Source of the DNA: Haliea sp.
GTDB lineage: Bacteria > Pseudomonadota > Gammaproteobacteria > Pseudomonadales > Halieaceae
Direction of reading: 5' to 3'
Assembly: GCA_002862465.1 (NCBI GenBank)
Contig: PKDD01000137.1
Coordinates: 18,155-82,154, forward strand
DNA length: 64,000 nt
The notes below the pieces were generated by a model that made no database searches, was not told where the DNA came from, and worked only from the letters and a program-made list of their open reading frames with translations. Positions within the stretch are counted from its first letter, which is position 1, and every line of letters starts with the position of its first letter. A program made the position numbers and the translations under genes. Positions 18,072 through 27,408 of this stretch are shown piece by piece.

Positions 18072-19760
18072 ATGAAACAGTTAGGAATACTTGACTCCGC
18101 CTTCGTCAATTTGGAGCAAACCAATACCCCTCAACACATCGGCAGTTTGGGAATTTATGACCCGTCAACTGCGCCTGGAGGATTTGTTCGTTTTAAGGAT
18201 GTCATCGCCAGCTTTGAGCGTCGTCTCGGAGGGCTACCTTTATTTAGAACGCGATTAGTAGAGGTCCCCGGTGGCATGGATAGGCCCTACTGGATAAAAG
18301 ACGCGAACTTTGACGTAGAGTTCCATCTTCGACATATTGCATTGCCGCAACCCGGCGATTGGCGACAGCTATGTATCCAGGCAGCCCGCCTCCACTCTCG
18401 CCCACTGGATATGTCTCGGCCACTCTGGGAAGCCTATATCATCGAAGGTCTAGACAACATTCCAAACCTTCCCAAGGGCTGTTTCGCTGTCTACACTAAA
18501 ATGCACCATTCCATGGTCGACGGCGCGGGCGGCTCATCTTTTATAACGGCCTTGCACGATCTCGTGCCAAATCCAGAGCAACAACCCAGCTGGGAGACTG
18601 AGCCGCGTCTAGTAGATACAGCGCCTTCGGTTGCGGAACTAATGACAAAAGCGACACTCAATGGAGCGAAAAATACGGTACAACTGCTCACAGGCTCGAT
18701 CAGAAGCGCAAAAGATCTGACGCAATATGCGATCGATATTGCGCGCAAAGAAGTCGCGCCTCCGGATATATCTGCACCCAAAACGATTCTAAACAAGCCC
18801 GTTGGCCCTCATCGTGTTTTTGACGCAGCAGAATTTCCTCTAGAAGGCTTTAAGGACATCAAAACTGCTGTAGGCGCCACGATAAACGACGTGGCGCTCA
18901 CAGTAATTGGCGGCGCTCTGCAACGCTACCTGCTTTCGAAGGGTGAAGCACCGCAGGAGGGCTCTCTTGCAACGACTATGCCTTTGAACATGCGAACTAG
19001 GCGCAGAGCCACCGACGAGAACAATCAGGTAGGGTCAGTGTTCGCTTCACTGCATACCGATATTACTGATCCGGTTCAACGAATCGCTGCAATCAAAGAG
19101 TCAACTGAAGAAGCTAAGGTTAGCGGCGAAGCAAGCCCTATGGTCGATGCGCTGATGCTGGCGGGTGTGCTTGCTCCAGCGATCTCGAAATCAGTGGCCA
19201 GTTTCTGGTCGCGCAATCAGCTGTCGAAACATCTGCCAGTAAACATATCGACCTGTATTTCTAATGTAGCAGGCCCCAACTTTCCGCTGTATTGCGCAGG
19301 CGCTAAAATGGTAGATTACTACGGACTAGGCGTGTTGACACCCGGCATGGGGATTTTCCACCTCGCATTCAGCTACTCCGGCAAACTTACTCTGTCCGTA
19401 CTAGCGGACCGAGACATCATGCCTGACCCCGAGTTCTATCATGATTGCCTAGTCGCTGCCTATGAAGAACTCTACGCAGCTGCGGCCAAACTGGAACCGG
19501 CGCGACGAAAAACGGCAGCAGTTGCCGCGAAAGCGAAAATCCGATCACCCAAAAGAGCACAGGCCCCCATTAGGTCAATAGGTGAGGTAGCGCCCAAGCT
19601 GCGGTCTAAAACGCGCGCGTCCACGGATGCTTCGGCAAAACGAACAACAAAACCTAAAAATCCGATTACGGCCGCGGCAAAGACTCGCATCATCGCGACA
19701 CCAAAAAAGAAAGGTAGCATTGCTGTAAAAAAACGAGCGGCCAGCAAATCAAAATCCTAG
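18072..19760 (+). CDS. wax ester synthase/diacylglycerol acyltransferase with a polybasic C-terminal tail
   Basis: 562 residues. The acyltransferase signature HHSMVDG is at 145-151 and a TMPLNMR-type motif is further on; the domain runs to about residue 470, the normal size of the family. It transfers acyl-CoA to fatty alcohol or diacylglycerol, making wax esters or triacylglycerol on membrane-associated lipid bodies. Residues 474-562 form an extra tail of about 90 residues with abundant Lys, Arg and Ala (for example TPKKKGSIAVKKRAASKSKS), like histone H1 or the PhaF phasin tail. The tail is in frame and ends at the stop codon. No operon partner is evident. Confidence 0.92.
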   Translation: MKQLGILDSAFVNLEQTNTPQHIGSLGIYDPSTAPGGFVRFKDVIASFERRLGGLPLFRTRLVEVPGGMDRPYWIKDANFDVEFHLRHIALPQPGDWRQLCIQAARLHSRPLDMSRPLWEAYIIEGLDNIPNLPKGCFAVYTKMHHSMVDGAGGSSFITALHDLVPNPEQQPSWETEPRLVDTAPSVAELMTKATLNGAKNTVQLLTGSIRSAKDLTQYAIDIARKEVAPPDISAPKTILNKPVGPHRVFDAAEFPLEGFKDIKTAVGATINDVALTVIGGALQRYLLSKGEAPQEGSLATTMPLNMRTRRRATDENNQVGSVFASLHTDITDPVQRIAAIKESTEEAKVSGEASPMVDALMLAGVLAPAISKSVASFWSRNQLSKHLPVNISTCISNVAGPNFPLYCAGAKMVDYYGLGVLTPGMGIFHLAFSYSGKLTLSVLADRDIMPDPEFYHDCLVAAYEELYAAAAKLEPARRKTAAVAAKAKIRSPKRAQAPIRSIGEVAPKLRSKTRASTDASAKRTTKPKNPITAAAKTRIIATPKKKGSIAVKKRAASKSKS

Positions 19761-19885
19761 ACCTGTGAAGTTGTAACAAGGCCAATTGGTGATGCATCTA
19801 AAGTGCAAAGCGTGATTACTAGTAGAGGAAGATTCAGCCTGATAGCCGTTACCCTTTGTCTCGGCACTCTGGTCGGAACCGGTAA

Positions 19886-20761
19886 ATGTATGACTTCAGG
19901 CAGTCACAAGCTATGAGCAAAAAAAGTCGCCGCGACATACCGCACTTTAAGACACCCATCATAGAAACTCATTGCCACCTAGATTATCTAGACCAGGCGG
20001 AACTCGAAATCACCCTAAAAAAATCACGCCAAGTCGGTATAGAGCGAATTATCACTATTGCTGTTTCCGCCGGCAACCTCGATAGCGTGTTGCGGCTCGC
20101 CAAGTCTTCCGCAAACATATGGGGTACTCAGGGAATTCATCCACATGAGGCCGATTCCTATTCTTCCGAGATTGATGCGATCATTCGAGAGAATGCCGGT
20201 CACAATAAAATCCTTGCGGTAGGTGAAATTGGCCTAGACTACTTTTACGACCATGCAGATCGAGCCGTTCAGCGTTCCGCATTTGAGCAGCAACTGCAGA
20301 CTGCCATAGAACTCGATCTACCCGTCGTCATCCACACTCGTGATGCCGATGACGATACAAAAGATATACTGAGAAATTGTAGTGCGTCCCTTGCCCGCAA
20401 AGGCGTGATACATAGCTTTACCTCCTCTTTAGCATTGGCAGAGTTCTGTCTTGAAGAAGGATTTATGCTGGGTTTCAACGGCATCGCTACCTTCAACAGT
20501 GCCGATAACGTGCGGCAAGTTGTGGCCGCCACGCCTATGAACCAGTTATTACTGGAAACTGATGCCCCGTATCTAACCCCTGTACCATACCGAGGTAGAC
20601 CTAACGCGCCCTACTATCTGCCCTTCATTGCTGAAACCCTTGCCAATATCAAGAAAGTCGATATTGAAGACTTATTACAACAGGCCTATCGCAATAGTAT
20701 GGATATTTTTTTCTCTGACATTAGTGAACCACAGCCAACAGCATCCCCAGCATCAGGTTAA
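19886..20761 (+). CDS. TatD family metal-dependent hydrolase/DNase
   Basis: 291 residues from the ATG at 19886; an internal ATG at 19913 is equally possible. The TIM-barrel metallohydrolase has ETHCHLDYLD, the central GEIGLDY glutamate, PVVIHTRDAD, GVIHSF and the C-terminal LLLETDAPYLTP aspartate. TatD-type enzymes are magnesium-dependent 3'-5' exonucleases or deaminase-fold hydrolases, connected with DNA repair and quality control. rapA starts 99 bases downstream. Confidence 0.9.
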   Translation: MYDFRQSQAMSKKSRRDIPHFKTPIIETHCHLDYLDQAELEITLKKSRQVGIERIITIAVSAGNLDSVLRLAKSSANIWGTQGIHPHEADSYSSEIDAIIRENAGHNKILAVGEIGLDYFYDHADRAVQRSAFEQQLQTAIELDLPVVIHTRDADDDTKDILRNCSASLARKGVIHSFTSSLALAEFCLEEGFMLGFNGIATFNSADNVRQVVAATPMNQLLLETDAPYLTPVPYRGRPNAPYYLPFIAETLANIKKVDIEDLLQQAYRNSMDIFFSDISEPQPTASPASG

Positions 20762-20860
20762 ATTCTCATATACTAGATTCATACTTATCTATGCTTTCAA
20801 TGGTAGACTATTGCGCGGTTCGATTGCGCTTTTCTTCAATATCACAGGCACACCTTTTTG

Positions 20861-23620
20861 ATGGACTACATTATTGGACAACGTTGGGTGAGTCATGCCG
20901 ACCCCCAGCTAGGGCTTGGAATTATCGTAGATATCGAAGGGCGTCGCGTTACCCTCGCCTTCCCTGCCGTAGAAGAGGAACGCACTTACGCTATCGAAAA
21001 TGCTCCTCTCACAAGACTGCGCTTCAAAGTTGGAGACCATATATCTAGCGTTGAGCAGGTCGAATTGCTAGTAACAAACGTTTTAGAGCACAACGGACTC
21101 TTAGTCTATGTCGGCACAGACCACCACGAACAGCAGTTGACAATATCCGAACTGGAGCTTAACGCATTTATTCAGTTGACCACGCCACAACAGCGTTTGC
21201 TCAACGGGCATTTTGACAAGCACAGCGAATTTGCACTGCGCTTCGCAACCTTTATGCATTTGGATAACCTACAACGCTCAGCAGTGCGAGGCCTGATGGG
21301 CTCCCGAACAAATCTTTTACCACACCAGATTTATATCGCTAATGAGGTAGGACAAAGGCATGCCCCACGAGTGCTGCTGGCGGACGAAGTAGGCCTTGGA
21401 AAAACGATTGAGGCGGGGATGATCATACAGCAGCAAATGCTGACGGGACGTGCCTCCAGAATTCTCATATTGGTGCCACCAAGCCTATTGCATCAGTGGC
21501 TCGTGGAAATGCTGCGCCGTTTCAATTTACATTTTGCTCTTTTCGACGCTGAGCGTTTGGCTGCAATCGCCGAGGGCAATCCCTTCGAGACAGAACAGTT
21601 GGCGCTCAGCACTCTCGAACTACTTAACTCGCAGCCTACATTAAGAACCGCGGCGCTAGCTTCAGACTGGGATCTTGTTGTTATTGACGAAGCTCATCAT
21701 CTGCAATGGGAACAGGATACACCCAACGATAACTATGCATTTGTTGAAACGCTAGCATTACAAACTAAGGGTTTATTATTACTCACGGCCACACCTGAAC
21801 AAACTGGACACGCCAGTCATTTCGCGCGCCTTCGTTTGCTAGACCCCTCACGCTTTCATGATTTTCAAAGGTTCAAGGACGAGGAACAACAGTATCTTAA
21901 ATGGAGTGAACTCGCCGACGCACTAGAAGCAGGCAAAGTCTTTAGTGATCTTCCCCTAGGGTTGGACGCTAAGACGCCCTCTGGCATCATCGAACAAATA
22001 CTGGATCGACATGGTACAGGGCGGGTCTTATTCAGAAATACTCGCGCTGCCATTAAAGGCTTCTCGCAACGGATACTGCACCAATACCCGCTGCAGTCAC
22101 CAGAGGAATACGAGCATGCTCAGGTTGATCTGAAGGAACGACTTTATCCCGAAACGCCCTACCTCGACGACATCTGGCTTGCATTCGACCCACGAGTAGC
22201 CTGGCTAGAAACAATGCTTAAACATCTTCGCCCTGCCAAAGTTTTGGTCATCTGTGCGCACGCTGCAACTGCGGTTGCACTAGAACATCATTTGCACCTG
22301 CGCGCGGGCATTCGATCCTCAGCCTTTTATGAGGGCCTATCAATCATTGAACGGGACCGTGCCGCGGCCTACTTCGCTGATGAGGTTAACGGTGCACAGA
22401 CGCTTGTTTGCTCAGAAATTGGCAGTGAAGGACGCAACTTTCAGTTTTCCCACCATCTGATATTGTTTGACCTACCAATGAATCCAGACCTGCTCGAACA
22501 GCGCATTGGGCGCCTAGACCGGATCGGACAACAGTGCGACATAGACATTCACGTGCCGTACCTAGCGCATACTGCCCAGCAGTCACTGTTCGAATGGTAT
22601 GATCAAGGCCTCAATCTATTTCGCGACAGCTGCTCTGCAGGATATATGATTTTTTGCATGTTCCAGGATCGCCTTCTATCAGAGTTAGACCAGCGTACTT
22701 CGGATTTCGACATACTGCTGCAAGATAGCGCAGCTTTTACTGCAGAAACACGACAGGAGTTACGCGACGGTCGCGATAAATTACTGGAACGCAACTCATG
22801 TAAACCCGAAATCGCTGACAAACTAATTAATCAAATTGTTGCTATGGAAGCCAATAATACGCTGGAGCCTTATCTCGAATCTTTATGTGAAACCTTCGGG
22901 GTCGAACAGGAGTTCCACTCTGAACAAACACTTATATTACGGCCCTCTGAGAATATGCTCATCGGTCATTTTCCAGAACTCAAAGAAGACGGCATGACTG
23001 TCACTTTTAATCGCCAAAAGGCGCTTATACGCGAGGATCTGGAATTCCTTACATGGGAACACCCGATGATACTCGGGGCGATGGACATCGTGCAGTCAAC
23101 TGAAATAGGCAATGCCGCACTCGGCACTATTAAATTAAAGGGCGTAGCTCCTGGCACCATGCTGTTGGAAGTGCTCTACACCATTAATTGCGTTGCTCCC
23201 AGAACGCTTCAACTTGAGCGATTTTTACCCCTTCATCCCATACGTTTGCTTGTCGATGCCCGCGGAAAAGACCTCTCAGACCTGGTGCCACATGAACGTC
23301 TCAATCAACTTATTGAGAAGGTAAAGAAATCTACCGGCTTGGCTATTATCAAACAGGTCTATGCAGACGTGGAGGCCAAAATGTCGCTTGCGTCAGCGCA
23401 AGCTGAGGGAATACTACAAGACATACGCATCGATGCTGAAGCAAGTATGCGTATCGACTTAGGAGCAGAATTAGACAGACTAAACGCCTTACAAATAGTA
23501 AATCCATCAATTCGTCAGGACGAGCTCGATCACCTAGCTTATCGCATAGAAGAGTGCGCCACTCACATTAAACACGCCAATTTGCAGTTGCAGGCGCTGC
23601 GCTTAATTATCACCACTTAG
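20861..23620 (+). CDS. rapA: RNA polymerase-associated ATPase RapA (HepA)
   Basis: 919 residues from the ATG at 20861 (E. coli RapA has 968). The N-terminal Tudor-like domains start with IIGQRWVSHADPQLGLGIIV. Walker A ADEVGLGKT is at 174-182 and the DEAH box at 276-279, followed by LLLTATPEQ. The helicase C-lobe has SEIGSEGRNFQFSHHLILFDLP and QRIGRLDRIGQ, and a long C-terminal RapA region follows. RapA is a Swi2/Snf2 ATPase that recycles stalled RNA polymerase. The 255 bases after it (23621-23875) hold at most a very small open frame. Confidence 0.96.
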   Translation: MDYIIGQRWVSHADPQLGLGIIVDIEGRRVTLAFPAVEEERTYAIENAPLTRLRFKVGDHISSVEQVELLVTNVLEHNGLLVYVGTDHHEQQLTISELELNAFIQLTTPQQRLLNGHFDKHSEFALRFATFMHLDNLQRSAVRGLMGSRTNLLPHQIYIANEVGQRHAPRVLLADEVGLGKTIEAGMIIQQQMLTGRASRILILVPPSLLHQWLVEMLRRFNLHFALFDAERLAAIAEGNPFETEQLALSTLELLNSQPTLRTAALASDWDLVVIDEAHHLQWEQDTPNDNYAFVETLALQTKGLLLLTATPEQTGHASHFARLRLLDPSRFHDFQRFKDEEQQYLKWSELADALEAGKVFSDLPLGLDAKTPSGIIEQILDRHGTGRVLFRNTRAAIKGFSQRILHQYPLQSPEEYEHAQVDLKERLYPETPYLDDIWLAFDPRVAWLETMLKHLRPAKVLVICAHAATAVALEHHLHLRAGIRSSAFYEGLSIIERDRAAAYFADEVNGAQTLVCSEIGSEGRNFQFSHHLILFDLPMNPDLLEQRIGRLDRIGQQCDIDIHVPYLAHTAQQSLFEWYDQGLNLFRDSCSAGYMIFCMFQDRLLSELDQRTSDFDILLQDSAAFTAETRQELRDGRDKLLERNSCKPEIADKLINQIVAMEANNTLEPYLESLCETFGVEQEFHSEQTLILRPSENMLIGHFPELKEDGMTVTFNRQKALIREDLEFLTWEHPMILGAMDIVQSTEIGNAALGTIKLKGVAPGTMLLEVLYTINCVAPRTLQLERFLPLHPIRLLVDARGKDLSDLVPHERLNQLIEKVKKSTGLAIIKQVYADVEAKMSLASAQAEGILQDIRIDAEASMRIDLGAELDRLNALQIVNPSIRQDELDHLAYRIEECATHIKHANLQLQALRLIITT

Positions 23621-23875
23621 ACAGCAAGCACGCAGGCGCAGCACCCGCTTTAGGGATCAACACATCTATTCTCCGATCGAGAAGTTCCTAGTAACGAGTC
23701 GCGCGAGCGTCTTCCTAACCCGCAGGCGTCTGGCGGTGGTTAGCTAAAGCAATTTCAGGAGCACAATGTCACAAAATCCCAAAAGAGATTTTGCATCGCC
23801 GCAAGCAAAGCATGGCTTCACAACCGAGGGGCCCTTGGGAAGCTAGAGCCGCCGGCGTAGTAAGTTACTCGCGGG

Positions 23876-25144
23876 TCAGGCCGCCGCTTCTGCAGACTTC
23901 ACCTCTGGGTCGAAGGTAATGTGCATACGCTTAATGCCATTTACGAGGTTTGAACGAGTGTAGGCAACATCACCTACCAACTTAGGGTTACGCAAGCGAG
24001 GAATGATTTCCTCGAACATAACACGCATCTCTAGTCGAGCAAGGTGGGTACCTAAACAGAAATGCTGTCCGATACCAAACGACCGATGTTGGTTGTAAAG
24101 ATCTGGCATACGCTCGGCACGACGTACGTCAAACTGCATCGCATCAGCACCAAAAATAGTCTCATCATGATTAACCGCATGATAATGCATGATGACTTTG
24201 TCACCTTTTTTTATCATCTTACCTGCAACCTCAGTGTCTTCAAGACACTGGCGACGCATTAGAGTGAAAGCCGTGTTATAACGCAGCATTTCCTCACATG
24301 CACCCGGTATCTTATCGGGATTATCTACCAAATATTGCAACTGCTCAGGGTTTTCCATCAACAAGCGCATGCCCTGTGTTGTTATCGTGCGGGTGGACTC
24401 GTTGCCAGCTGCAATCAACATCAGGAAAAACCAAACAAACTCATCGTCACTCAAACCATCGTCTTTTCCATTGCCATCAATTAACGCACCAATAATATCT
24501 TTCTTGGGTTCAGTTTTATGCTGCTCCGCCAACTTCATAGCGTATTCAATAACTTTAAAAGAAGCTGCCTCGGCTTCTTCCTGGCCTGCGGACATTTCTG
24601 GATCCTGATTGAACATCATCTTGTTAGTCCACTCGAAAAAGTCCTTGCGGTCTTCTGCTGGGATACCGCAGAGTTCAAGAATAGCCAGCAACGGCAATTC
24701 TGCTGCTACTTCCTCTACAAACTCGCACTCGCCACGACTTGCAACCGCGTCGACTATGTTGCGCGCGTGCTGCCGAAAGCTGGGTTCATACGATTCAACA
24801 GCACCCGGAGTAAATGTTGCTCGCACAATCTTGCGCGACTTCATCTGCTTCGGTGGATCCTGATTAATGGTCATATTGCGCTGAATCAGATTCATATCAT
24901 CTTCTGAATACTCCTCTGCCAATGCGGAGCGAGCCTCACTGGAGAAAAGTTTAGGGCGCTTAGAAATGAAATCAATTTCATCCCGACCGGTTATCAGCCA
25001 GTAAGGCACACCTTGGTAAGAACCATCCATATAGTGAATCGGACCGGAGGCACGAATTTCAGCCAGCGTATCGTAAGGCATACCATCAACATACGTTTCG
25101 GGGTCGATCAAATTTGGGAACTCTGCGAATGGGCACTGACTCAT
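23876..25144 (-). CDS. cytochrome P450 (steroid/fatty-acid hydroxylase-like)
   Basis: 422 residues, soluble bacterial class I size. The I-helix oxygen-binding motif is AGNEST at 246-251, and an EMLR ExxR motif follows. The heme loop FGIGQHFCLG has the thiolate ligand Cys363. The NQDPPKQMKSRKIVRATFTP segment is typical of the CYP124/125/142-like clade that oxidises steroid side chains or branched lipids; the subfamily is inferred. No ferredoxin or reductase gene is nearby, so electrons must come from elsewhere. A TACTTACTCCT spacer complement (AGGAGTAAGTA) precedes the ATG. Confidence 0.88.
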   Translation of the reverse strand: MSQCPFAEFPNLIDPETYVDGMPYDTLAEIRASGPIHYMDGSYQGVPYWLITGRDEIDFISKRPKLFSSEARSALAEEYSEDDMNLIQRNMTINQDPPKQMKSRKIVRATFTPGAVESYEPSFRQHARNIVDAVASRGECEFVEEVAAELPLLAILELCGIPAEDRKDFFEWTNKMMFNQDPEMSAGQEEAEAASFKVIEYAMKLAEQHKTEPKKDIIGALIDGNGKDDGLSDDEFVWFFLMLIAAGNESTRTITTQGMRLLMENPEQLQYLVDNPDKIPGACEEMLRYNTAFTLMRRQCLEDTEVAGKMIKKGDKVIMHYHAVNHDETIFGADAMQFDVRRAERMPDLYNQHRSFGIGQHFCLGTHLARLEMRVMFEEIIPRLRNPKLVGDVAYTRSNLVNGIKRMHITFDPEVKSAEAAA

Positions 25145-25346
25145 AGCTACTTACTCCTGTGTCACAACTCAACTTTAACCTATAGACTACTAGGCATTAG
25201 TTTGGGTGTCAACACTTGAACGTTCTATCCGCCCACTCAGCTATTTCAGAATGCGCATGCTTTTAAAACGGCAATTGCGACTCATACAGACCTCGGAACA
25301 CTTGCCATGACGACTGCCCGCCCAGTGCTGGCCGTCGCTATCATAG

Positions 25347-27236
25347 TTAACATGAACGCGGGCCGCTCGAAGACGGTTTATCGGACGGGTAGCCCATTTG
25401 TTTTAATGCAATAGCCACCTCGTCGAGAACAGCAGCGTCATCAATCGTGGCTGGCATGTTCCAATCGCTCCCATCAGCTATTTTGCGCAGCGTTCCGCGA
25501 AGTAGTTTGCCAGAACGAGTCTTAGGTAGACGGTCTACAATAGTACAGAGCTTAAAAGCCGCGACGGGGCCCATCCTGTCGCGAACCAATTTAACGGTCC
25601 GAGCGATGATTGCGGCATGTGGTGTGGTAACCCCACTATTTAGCACTAATAATCCAAGTGGGACCTGACCTTTGACCGCATCAGCGACGCCGATTACGGC
25701 GCACTCACCGACATCCTCATCATCGAATAAAATCTCTTCCATTGCCCCGGTGGATAATCGATGTCCTGCAACATTGATTACATCATCCGTTCTTGACATC
25801 ACAAATATATAGCCCGCTTCATCAATATAGCCGGCATCCCCAGTTTCATAGTACCCAGGGAACTTGCTGAAATACGCTTCTGCAAAACGTTCTGGAGCAT
25901 TCCACAGATTGATAAAAGTACCGGGAGGCAGAGGCATCTTAAGTACCAACGCCCCAATATCACCTGTTGCAACTGCGTTTCCATCCTTCCCCAATACCCG
26001 CACCTCATAGCCGGGTACGGGCCGAGCGGGCGAGCCTGCAACGATCGGCAATTGCTCAATGCCGAGGCAATTAGAGCACACAGGCCAACCTGTTTCAGTC
26101 TGCCACCAATGGTCTATTACGGGCACCTGCAACTTGGCCTGTGCCCACTCCAAGGTATGGGGATCACAACGTTCACCGGCAAGAAACAAAGCTCGAAAAT
26201 TCGATAGATCGTATTCTGCTAGATGCTCACCCAGTGGATCTTCCTTTTTAATCGCTCGAAATGCAGTAGGCGCGGTGAACAGCACGCTAACCCTATACTC
26301 TTCAATCACTCGCCAATAGGCGCCAGGATCAGGCGTCCCCACTGGCTTTCCCTCATACATCAGTGCGGTGCAGCCCGCGAATAGTGGCCCGTAGACAATA
26401 TAGGAGTGACCCACCACCCAGCCGACATCAGACGCGGCCCAGTAGACGTCTCCGGGGGACACGTCATAGATAGCCTTCATAGTCCACTTCAGTGCTACGG
26501 TACTTCCACCAGTGTCACGAACCACGCCTTTAGGCTGACCAGTGGTACCTGAGGTATAGAGGATATAAAGGGGCTCATTCGCTCCAACTGGCACACATGA
26601 GACCGGCTCGGCCTGCTTCATAACTTGCAACCAATCTAAGTCACGCCCCTCAATTATCTCAGCAGCGAGCATCGGCCGCTGCAAGATAATGCAGTAATCA
26701 GGCTTATGCTGAGCGAGCTCGATGGCATGATCTAACAGCGGTTTGTAAGCCACCAGATGAGACGGCTCAACCCCACAACTTGCGGCTACGATCACTAAAG
26801 GTGTCGCATCATCGATACGTTGCGCTAGTTCATTGCTGGCAAATCCACCAAATACCACAGAATGAATGGCGCCTATGCGCGCGCATGCAAGCATTGCAAT
26901 GGCGGCCTCGGGCACCATCGGCATATAAATCACTACGCGATCACCTTTGGCGACGCCTCGGGCCATCAGCGCACCAGCAAACAGCGCAACCTCGGCCAAT
27001 AATTGCGCATACGTATATTGCCGCTTAGTGCCAGTGACCGGGCTATCGTAAATTAGCGCAGCCTGGCCTCCTCTGCCCTGCTCCACTTGGAGGTCCAGAG
27101 CGTTATAGCATGCATTAGTCACGCCGTCTGGAAACCACCGATTAAAAGGCGCACGTGAACTGTCCAATAGAATATCCGGCTTTTTGTACCAGTAAATATC
27201 CTTCGCGGCCTCCTGCCATAAATCAATATTGTCCAT
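25347..27236 (-). CDS. prpE: propionyl-CoA synthetase-like acyl-CoA synthetase
   Basis: 629 residues from the ATG at 27236, preceded by GAGAGGAAAACGAAG. This is an ANL-superfamily enzyme with the P-loop YTSGTTGQPKGVVRD, DHWWQTETGWP and the C-terminal catalytic lysine in RLPKTRSGKLLRG. The start WQEAAKDIYWYKKPD is typical of PrpE/ACSS3. It activates propionate, and possibly other short acids, with ATP and CoA. It lies between two P450 genes, which fits use of propionate released from side-chain or odd-chain degradation; this link is inference. Confidence 0.88.
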   Translation of the reverse strand: MDNIDLWQEAAKDIYWYKKPDILLDSSRAPFNRWFPDGVTNACYNALDLQVEQGRGGQAALIYDSPVTGTKRQYTYAQLLAEVALFAGALMARGVAKGDRVVIYMPMVPEAAIAMLACARIGAIHSVVFGGFASNELAQRIDDATPLVIVAASCGVEPSHLVAYKPLLDHAIELAQHKPDYCIILQRPMLAAEIIEGRDLDWLQVMKQAEPVSCVPVGANEPLYILYTSGTTGQPKGVVRDTGGSTVALKWTMKAIYDVSPGDVYWAASDVGWVVGHSYIVYGPLFAGCTALMYEGKPVGTPDPGAYWRVIEEYRVSVLFTAPTAFRAIKKEDPLGEHLAEYDLSNFRALFLAGERCDPHTLEWAQAKLQVPVIDHWWQTETGWPVCSNCLGIEQLPIVAGSPARPVPGYEVRVLGKDGNAVATGDIGALVLKMPLPPGTFINLWNAPERFAEAYFSKFPGYYETGDAGYIDEAGYIFVMSRTDDVINVAGHRLSTGAMEEILFDDEDVGECAVIGVADAVKGQVPLGLLVLNSGVTTPHAAIIARTVKLVRDRMGPVAAFKLCTIVDRLPKTRSGKLLRGTLRKIADGSDWNMPATIDDAAVLDEVAIALKQMGYPSDKPSSSGPRSC

Positions 27237-27408
27237 CTTCGTTTTCCTCTCCTTTACCCCAGTGATCAGCAAGCCTCCACGATAAGGCCACAACAAACTG
27301 GCCTAATAATAATCGAAGAATAGGTAATCCCCGCTTCCATCATAAACCTCTGCTCTATAATGTGCTTGGCCATGATTCAGAACATAGCCTACACTATGCC
27401 CACTAACC

